Origin: Centrapalus pauciflorus
Lineage: Eukaryota; Streptophyta; Magnoliopsida; Asterales; Asteraceae
Length of the DNA: 64,000 nucleotides
NCBI GenBank assembly: GCA_020465985.1
Contig: JAANYP010000185.1
Span: forward strand, 48,380 to 112,379
Direction: 5' to 3'
A model generated the notes under the pieces. That model was not told the DNA's origin and ran no database searches. It saw only the letters and a list, made by a program, of their open reading frames with translations. Shown piece after piece: positions 56,897 to 64,000 of this stretch (the stretch's first letter is position 1; the number at the start of each line of letters is the position of its first letter). Both the position numbers and the translations under genes were made by a program.

Positions 56897-58191
56897 TATC
56901 TTAAAATTTTAAAGAAAAAGCATAGTGTAAGAAGTTGAATCTTAAAGAGGTAAATTTTTCTTAAAGCACAACACTATAATCATCAAACACACTTTCATAA
57001 ATAACTTGCAATTTTTCATTAGTCATTCGAAATTTTCTTACATCAGGGGCGGGTTATTACCCGAAAATTTTGTCCTATACTATTACATGATTTTTTTTTC
57101 CTACCATTACAAAGATAGATAAAAGTGCAACTAAGTGTGGGAGTGATCAGGGGTCTCTCCCTTTTCCATCGCGTTGAGGCGCTGAGTCNNNNNNNNNNNN
57201 NNNNNNNNNNNNNNNNNNNNNNNNNNNNNNNNNNNNNNNNNNNNNNNNNNNNNNNNNNNNNNNNNNNNNNNNNNNNNNNNNNNNNNNNNNNNNNNNNNNN
57301 NNNNNNNNNNNNNNNNNNNNNNNNNNNNNNNNNNNNNNNNNNNNNNNNNNNNNNNNNNNNNNNNNNNNNNNNNNNNNNNNNNNNNNNNNNNNNNNNNNNN
57401 NNNNNNNNNNNNNNNNNNNNNNNNNNNNNNNNNNNNNNNNNNNNNNNNNNNNNNNNNNNNNNNNNNNNNNNNNNNNNNNNNNNNNNNNNNNNNNNNNNNN
57501 NNNNNNNNNNNNNNNNNNNNNNNNNNNNNNNNNNNNNNNNNNNNNNNNNNNNNNNNNNNNNNNNNNNNNNNNNNNNNNNNNNNNNNNNNNNNNNNNNNNN
57601 NNNNNNNNNNNNNNNNNNNNNNNNNNNNNNNNNNNNNNNNNNNNNNNNNNNNNNNNNNNNNNNNNNNNNNNNNNNNNNNNNNNNNNNNNNNNNNNNNNNN
57701 NNNNNNNNNNNNNNNNNNNNNNNNNNNNNNNNNNNNNNNNNNNNNNNNNNNNNNNNNNNNNNNNNNNNNNNNNNNNNNNNNNNNNNNNNNNNNNNNNNNN
57801 NNNNNNNNNNNNNNNNNNNNNNNNNNNNNNNNNNNNNNNNNNNNNNNNNNNNNNNNNNNNNNNNNNNNNNNNNNNNNNNNNNNNNNNNNNNNNNNNNNNN
57901 NNNNNNNNNNNNNNNNNNNNNNNNNNNNNNNNNNNNNNNNNCTCCGAGGGGTCTTCCTCCTCGGTCGGGTCCTCCTCAGAAAATACTTCCGGATTGCATG
58001 GGCTAGTAGGGGTATACTCCTCTTCTGAGTCAGACAAGATGATTATCTCTTGGTGGGACATGTTTTCTGCTATCAAGGTCCATGCATAGTCTTTCAGTTA
58101 GTTACAAGTTACAAAATATTTCTAAAATCAGTAAATCTTATGTGCAGTTATAGTCTAGGGTACTAATGCAACCTAGTTCACTATAACTATG
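56897..58191 (-). other. Leader of element I with an assembly gap and a possible leader ORF
   Basis: Between primer site and gag. Bases 57189-57941 are N. On the upstream side an ATG (58061-58059) opens an acidic frame, MSHQEIIILSDSEEEYTPTS, running into the gap. On the other side an open frame DSAPQRDGKGRDP leaves the gap and ends near 57147. Whether these belong to one small protein cannot be decided. The last 250 bases before gag are AT-rich without a clear gene. Confidence 0.4.
57189..57941. other. Assembly gap (753 N)
   Basis: Unknown bases; nothing can be read. Any reading frame drawn across them is an artefact. Confidence 0.99.
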
Positions 58192-58203
58192 GCTCTGATA
58201 CCA
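58192..58203 (-). other. Primer binding site of element I
   Basis: GCTCTGATACCA in plus sense is TGGTATCAGAGC on the minus strand, complementary to initiator methionine tRNA, three bases after the LTR. Confidence 0.95.
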
Positions 58204-58206
58204 ATC

Positions 58207-60645
58207 TGTCACACCCCGCTACCCCGGTTGGCAACGAAGCGTGACGTCGCGGAAGCGTGACCATAATCATAATGAACGACCACTATATGGACGTTTTCAA
58301 AAATACATCGATATAACCTTAAAAGGTAGAAACGTTTTACATAACCCGTAAATAATAAAGAGTAGTTCGCAAGGTACAGAGATTTGAATACATAATTAAA
58401 TTATCCAAAATAATGCAAATAAATCTTCGACGGTTTGAAAAAGAATGCGACTCCTTAAGTGCGGAAGCTTGAAAGTGGTTACTTCTGAAGGCATACTTGC
58501 CTTAATTACCTGAAAATACATGCTAAAATACGTCAACAAAAAATTGTTGGTGAGCTCATAGGTTTACGCGAAAAGACCAGTTGTATGGACATTATCAGAT
58601 GAGTTGAATTTATAAAATCATAAATTCCGTGTATGTATTACATAAACCATCATGCAACCGAAGCTTAATTAGAATGAGTTTGCCCTGTGCAGTATTCCCA
58701 TACGTAATACCGTGTGTTGAATATATATGCACTCGTTGTTAGCCGAACCGAGCTAACCCGAATGGGGGACATGACTCCCAATAGATCTATCCACAATATA
58801 CTCGCGCTTACAAATAAATGCAATTAACGGTTCATGATATAAGGGCTGATGGAATCCGAACATGTAATACATATAAGAAATAAACAGTTTTGATGTCCAT
58901 ATGAAAAACAGTGCATGTATTTCCACCCCAATAGATAGTGAAAAATAGGGGCTATCAAGACTCACCGAACTTGTGATGGCAAAATGACGCGCAAAAATGC
59001 AAAAGTGCGTTGTTTGATGGGTGATGAAACCGGAGGTGTTTAACCGAGTCCTAAATGATGATAAGGACTTAATATCACTAATATATGATAATATGTATAT
59101 TTATAGATTTTTATGTCTTAAATCACCCAACATTACAAGTTTATAAATAAGATTTGCTTAAAACGTCAAGTTTATATATATATAATTTCCAGCTTTTTCG
59201 GAGGTTTTTCGGCCTACTTTGAGGCTGTTTTTAACCAAGCTCCAAAATGTTTTAGACTTTGGTTTTCTAGGACATTAAACTACTATATACAAAGGATTTT
59301 TAGAATCAAGAACGGCCATTTTTCGAGTTGTTTAGGTTGGTGAAAAATCTCGTTAAAAACGCTATGTTGGCCATTTTTGAGCTGTCAAACTTTCGGTTTC
59401 TCAAATAATTTCTGGAGGTCTTAAACTTCAAAATAAATTATGAAAAATTGCAGATCTATAGTTAAGACATAGATCTAACTTTTGAGACAAGAATCAACTC
59501 ATTTCGTTGGGTTATGAATTAGTTATGATTTTTCAAAGTCGATACAAATATTCTGCCGAAATTCCGTAGTTTATAAATTTAAAACAACTTTTGATTCTTG
59601 TTGTTTATTTAAAGACAAATTGTTTAAAAGCCATAATAGTTATAAAAACACATATATATCACATGTTTTCATAATATTAACACTTTTATAATGTGTTCAT
59701 ATATTCATAAACACTTTTAAAGAAACAACTTAAAAATAAAACTAGAAACTTATAAACTTGAGTTTTTATGAAACTTGTTGTTGTTGGTGATTATATATAT
59801 TATGCAAGACTTATATAAACATAAATATATGATGAAATAAGTTAGTATTTACTTACTTTGATGTATTTGGAGTATGAAATTGAGAAGAAGTTGGAACTCT
59901 TGCAAGATTTGAACCAAGAACACTTGAAGCTCACCAAGAACACTTGAATTTCACCAAGAACACTTGAATGAAAATGTTTGTAGTGTGTGTGTGTGTGTGG
60001 GATCCGGTTTTGAGAGGAGATAAAGAGATATTTTGGTGTGAAAATAATGTAAAGGAAGCCCTCTATTTATAGGCAAAGTCTTGGTCTTTCAAATGGAGGT
60101 GGAGTGTAAGATCATGTTGAAATGAAAGGAGAATGGGGTGTGAAAAATAAGATTATGAATGGTTATGGAGTTGGGAAATAAAAAATTGAAATCAAATCTT
60201 GGGTAGTACTACCCTATGACCAGATTTTTATGGATTATTTTCATGTATTTATATATATATTTTTTTTTGTATAAAAGTATTTAGAATGTATTCTTGTATT
60301 TCCCTTTTCTTGTAAATTCAAAAATACTTTTGAATGCATTGTTTTAATGAATTGTTTTAGTCTTGCATAATTAATATTAAGTAATTGTATTAGTGTATGA
60401 TTAGTGTCACTAATCATAATTTAATTATGTACTTAGTTGAATTAATCCCTCATATCGTAAATCGATCGGATTAATTGATTTTTCGATTCATCGCACTGAT
60501 GAATTTGATTCTAATTGAGTTGAATTTTCTAATAAACCTTGTTAATCACTTGATTAATTTCTAATGACCACTGATTAGACTATAATTGACTATTAAATGT
60601 AGACTAGGTCATTATTGCTAACCTGGTTTAGTGCCGGATGTTACA
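58207..60645 (-). repeat. 5' LTR of element I (2,439 bases)
   Basis: In plus sense TGTCACACCCCGCTACC to GCCGGATGTTACA. Minus-strand TATA box CTATAAATAG (60063-60071), donor CATCAAA/GTAAGT (59856-59855) and acceptor GTATTTTCAG/GTAATTAAGG (58511-58510). Between them are several TTTTTCGG and TTTTCGAG words but no dense array. Confidence 0.92.
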
Positions 60646-61299
60646 TAAGGTCTTGAACTAACAGATATATCTAGACGCGACACACACCAACGAGTGCGGA
60701 ATCCTCGTTAGCGGCTTGACGGAAAGACCACGCACAGAGAACACGGAGACTACCACAACATTGTACGATCGACGACGAACGAACCTACGCGATGATTCTC
60801 TCCGAACAAACACAATATCAGCTGATATACTCGAGATCGCCTTTTGCTAATTGCTCACACAAATTCTGCAAAAGTCTGCTAATCATTCTAGTTAATCCCT
60901 AATTATAGTGATCCATTCGAGTTTGTCATGGGCCAAACTCGAAACAGGCCGAAGGCCCATTCGAATTTGTCCCCTTGACAAATTCGAATCTGCCTTATTT
61001 GAATTTATATCAAATTCGAATCTGCCTTATGTGTAAATTCGAATATGCTCTAAATTCGAATTTCACAAGTTAAACTTCTATTTGAACATATGTTCTAACT
61101 TATGATTGAATTAATCTTTGGACTTTATGTTTGAACTTCTTGTAATACATTACATCAAGTTCAAACATACAATCAATAACTATCAAACACATATAAACTC
61201 ATATAACAAACACTAGTTAATATTCAATACTTTGTAACATGACTTAGACAAAATGCTAATACAACTTAGACTGCTATCGTCACACAGGGTGTACCAACA
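60646..61299 (-). repeat. LTR K: A-type LTR beside element I
   Basis: Minus-strand TGTTGGTACACCCTGTGTGACG at 61299 downward, ending GACCTTA at 60646, two bases short of the CA end seen in element A. It contains TTCGAAT words at 60900-61080. One side joins the integrase remnant H in mid-gene, the other joins element I. It is either a solo LTR in H or the 5' LTR of an A-type element whose interior is lost. Confidence 0.75.
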
Positions 61300-62205
61300 T
61301 ATCTGTACTTCTCTTTCATCTGCTAGACTCTTTCGCAAATGACTAACATGGAATACAGGATGTATTCCAGCTAAGTCAGTTGGAAATTCAAGACGGTATG
61401 ATTGATTCCCTACCTTTTCAACAATCTTGAATGGACCAATGAATCTCGGAGCTAGCTTGTTTCTCTTTATAAACCATACCACATTCTTCATTGGGGATAC
61501 TTTTAGCATCACCCAATCATTAACCGCAAAGCTGATAGATCAGTGACGATTATCATAATATGACTTCTGCCTGTTTTGAGCTTCAAGAATATTTCTTCTG
61601 ACAAGTTGAATCTTCTCATGAGTCAACTGTAGAAGAGCAGGACCTGCTAAAGGTGATTCACCTGTTTTGCGCCAACCGGTGGGAGTTCTGCATTTTCTTC
61701 CGTATAGAGCTTCAAAAGGAGCCATCTTGATCATTGAACGATAACTGTTATTGTATGAGAATTCGACCAACGGTAAGTGGTCATCCCAGTTACCACCCAG
61801 ATCAAGAACGCAGGCACGGAGCATATCTTCAAGGGTAAGAATAGTACATTCACTTTGACCATCTGCATTAGGGTGATAAGCCGTACTCATTGAGATTCGA
61901 GTACCCATCCCTTCTTGCAGCGCTTTCCAAAATCTTGAAGTGAAACGACTATCACGATCAGATACGATAGATTTCAGCACACCATGACGAGAAATAACTT
62001 CTGTGATGTATATTTGTGACAACCTATCAAGGGAGTACGTTTCTTTCATCCGTATGAAATGAGCTGACTTCGTTAATCGATCCACGACTACCCATATGTA
62101 GTCGTGCTGTCTCTTGGTCTTTGGCAGTTTTGTGACAAATCCATGGTTATATGCTCCCACTTCCACTCAGGAACTGGTAGTGGTTGCATATCTTCGAAGG
62201 GTTTC
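61300..62205 (-). pseudogene. Remnant H: gypsy integrase fragment
   Basis: Minus-strand chromovirus-type integrase: WKWEHITM, a one-base frameshift, then FVTKLPKTKRQHDYIWVVVD, SIVSDRDSRFTSRFWKALQE, STAYHPNADGQSECTILTLE (the motif usually reads ADGQSERTI) and ALYGRKCRTPTGWRKTG. A TGA follows YYDNRH near 61540, then VMLKVSPMKNVVWFIKRNKL, GPFKIVEKVGNQSYRLEF and HVSHLRKSLADEREVQI. The chromodomain is cut off by LTR K at 61299, and the upstream end is cut by LTR J at 62206. Confidence 0.87.
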
Positions 62206-64000
62206 TGTAACAACCTAACTTTTGGTCTAGCTTCAATTCTAGTATTTGATTTGATAATGTAATTTAATTACATTATTTGTTTTGTAATTTAATTAAGTTT
62301 AAGATTATTTAATTAAATTATATTTATGTTATAAATTATTAAAGATGATTAAATTAAAAGATATGTAAAATACAAAAGTTTAGTGGGTTAATTTACAAAT
62401 TATCAAAATGAATATATATAAAATCCCCAAATTGTGATATTAATGATCATTAACACAAAAATCACTCTCTCTCTCTAATATTTCTCTAAACCTACGGCTC
62501 ATCCAAGAATTCATCAAGATTGTTCATAAATTTCCATTAATTGAAGAATTACTTCAATAAGAAGTTACAACAATCACCATTCATCATCAAACAACAAGAA
62601 TTCAAGGTAATTTCTTGATTTAAATTCGAAATTTTTATGAGTTTGGTTCGGTTTTGAGATTTATAACATGAAATTATACGTTGCAAGTTAGATTAAAGTG
62701 TTAGAAAACATGTAATAAAGTATATAAAAGTTATAAAAACAAAATTTATGGGTTGGATCATCCTAATAATGAAGAAATCGGAAATTTTGATAAAAATGTG
62801 TTCTTGACAAAAAGTTTATAATTTGGATGATCTTGATGAATTTGTGATGTTTTTAGTAAGGAAAATTGTATAAATCAACCTAAAAATGATTATATAACTT
62901 AATTTTAAGTTGCATGTTAAAAGAATTGTATTTTTAAGAATTTTTAATGAAAATCCGTATGAACAAATGAAGAACACCAAGAACAAATCTGGGAAAATAT
63001 TCTAAGTATGGGATCCGAATTCGGGTATGACCGAATTCGGATGGTGTCCCATCTCGGATCCCATATTTCGGACCTATGCTGCAGTTCGGATGCTTTCATT
63101 TCGGATCCTTATAATTCGGATGATCCTAATTCGGTCCCAATGTCTAAATTCGGATGAAGCCCATTTCGGACCCGTCTTGAATTCGGATAAAAAGCTCACT
63201 TTGGACAATGCTCATTTCGGACCGGCCATTTCGGTTCGGATTGGTCCGGATCCGGATGATCCGAATCCGGGTGGTCTAAATCCGAATGTGATAGATCCAA
63301 ACCCGGTTGTTCAATTTTGATATTCTAATTAAATAAATGATTTATGAATGAATAAGTTATCAGAATCAGATGAAATAAAGATTTAAAGACTAAAAGATGA
63401 TGATTTTGACATGATATGACATGATAATTCTGCACAGGTTCAGTGAAATTCTGAACATAGATACAAAGATTTAAAGATTTAAAGCGGGTCAAAGATTTGA
63501 ATTGACAAAGAGAACAGATGGACAAAGATAAAATCAAGAGATAACTCAGGTGGCAGATTTTACATCTGTTTGATAAAGACCCAGATCGGTGAGTTATAGA
63601 TATTCAGATTTAACATGCTTGAATTTCCGGTTGAGACATATTGTTGATGCTAGATTGATTTGACGTTCATATTATCAGCTGGATTGTGACTTGTGCACAC
63701 TATGGTTCGGTGTTGCCCAGTGGATCATGATAGTTATTTGACTTATCACTTCATATGATATTGCATTCACAGTTCATTTCTGACATTGCTTTGAGATTAT
63801 TGCTATCATGACTTGATTATGTATGCTTCATCATTGCATATACTTGACATATTGATTCAGCTTGATTAGCCTTACCGGTCTATCGTTCTAGACTTGGCTA
63901 TTTCACCAGTACTATTGAACTTGGTAGTGACCTCCGATGTTCCGCCACGTTGATTTACTGGTAGCTAGCCCAGTATGTGGCTGATCCCCACGATTTAAGC
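62206..64000 (+). repeat. LTR J: 5' part of a Tekay-like LTR, running off the window
   Basis: Begins TGTAACAACCTAACTTTTGG inside H's integrase after GTTTC. It follows the layout of the D LTR: TATA-like TATATATAAAA (about 62413), CTCTCTCTCTCTAAT tract, splice donor TTCAAG/GTAATT (GT at 62608), then a TTCGGAT array (63000-63305). The 3' end is beyond the window. The remainder (63306-64000) shows no gene. Confidence 0.75.
63000..63305 (+). repeat. TTCGGAT word array in LTR J
   Basis: About 20 copies of ATTCGGAT, TTCGGACC, CGGATCC or inverted ATCCGAAT variants in 300 bases. Same placement after the LTR donor as the TTCGAA array of D, but a different word. Confidence 0.85.

Larger units (their letters stand above)
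50027..60645 (-). mobile_element. Element I: Tekay-type Ty3/gypsy element, nearly full length
   Basis: Minus-strand element with LTRs at 58207-60645 (5') and 50027-52435 (3'), an initiator-Met primer site, polypurine tract and one long polyprotein frame. A 753-base N gap (57189-57941) lies in its leader. The outer flanks are different sequences (CATTC at 50022-50026, TAAGG at 60646-60650), so there is no target duplication, and the two LTRs differ much more than those of B, C or D. This suggests recombination between two copies, or a wrong join in the assembly. Confidence 0.88.

Noticed and set aside
57125..58006. Long open frames crossing the N gap on both strands
   Set aside because: They are open only because N bases contain no stops.

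Overview
This is nuclear DNA of a flowering plant, made almost entirely of LTR retrotransposons; I see no host gene, tRNA, rRNA or CRISPR array. The evidence is Ty1/copia and Ty3/gypsy polyproteins of plant lineages (Athila, Tekay-type with a terminal chromodomain, Sirevirus-like copia), initiator-Met-tRNA primer sites, AT-rich spacers and plant-type TATA boxes and splice sites. The wording of the copia pol and of its accessory protein resembles elements common in Asteraceae. That is an inference from remembered families, not a search.

The window is a nest. An Athila-type minus-strand region (called E and F here; F 9924-13240, E 13241-13541 and 44938-50026) is the oldest layer I can define. 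Into E went a large copia element (C, 13542-44937, target duplication GAATT). Into C went a small element with only one gene (B, 17269-21779, GTATT) and a Tekay-type gypsy element (D, 29637-41894, GTAGC). Into the reverse-transcriptase gene of D went an element now reduced to a solo LTR (S, 35109-36864, ACCAA). On the left, a plus-strand Athila element (G, 5822-9923) lies against F and is itself cut by element A (1-5821), whose 5' part is off-window. On the right, a minus-strand Tekay-type element (I, 50027-60645, with a 753-base N gap) separates E from an A-type LTR (K, 60646-61299), a gypsy integrase remnant (H, 61300-62205) and the start of another LTR (J, 62206-64000).

Three elements (A, B, C) carry a large accessory protein of one superfamily: an N-terminal globular domain, then a long acidic or low-complexity middle with a coiled coil, then in B and C a shared C-terminal domain. 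In C it sits 3' of pol, where retroviral env would be; in B it is the only gene. The Athila copies G, F and E have a different ORF in the same position. Most of these ORFs begin within about 10 bases of a 3' splice-site sequence, which suggests spliced subgenomic mRNAs.

The most interesting patterns are: (1) conserved 5' and 3' splice sites inside the long LTRs of D, S and I, with a donor also in J, predicting an intron within the LTR; (2) dense element-specific arrays of short TTCG-centred words (TTCGAATCTG, GGTTTCGGTA, TTCGGAT), mostly inside predicted introns or spacers; (3) element B as a pol-less hitch-hiker; (4) a possible internal promoter before the accessory gene in C and A. Nearly every gene carries frameshifts or stops. 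The most intact are the A and B accessory genes (one in-frame TAG each) and the I polyprotein (three TAGs, no frameshift).
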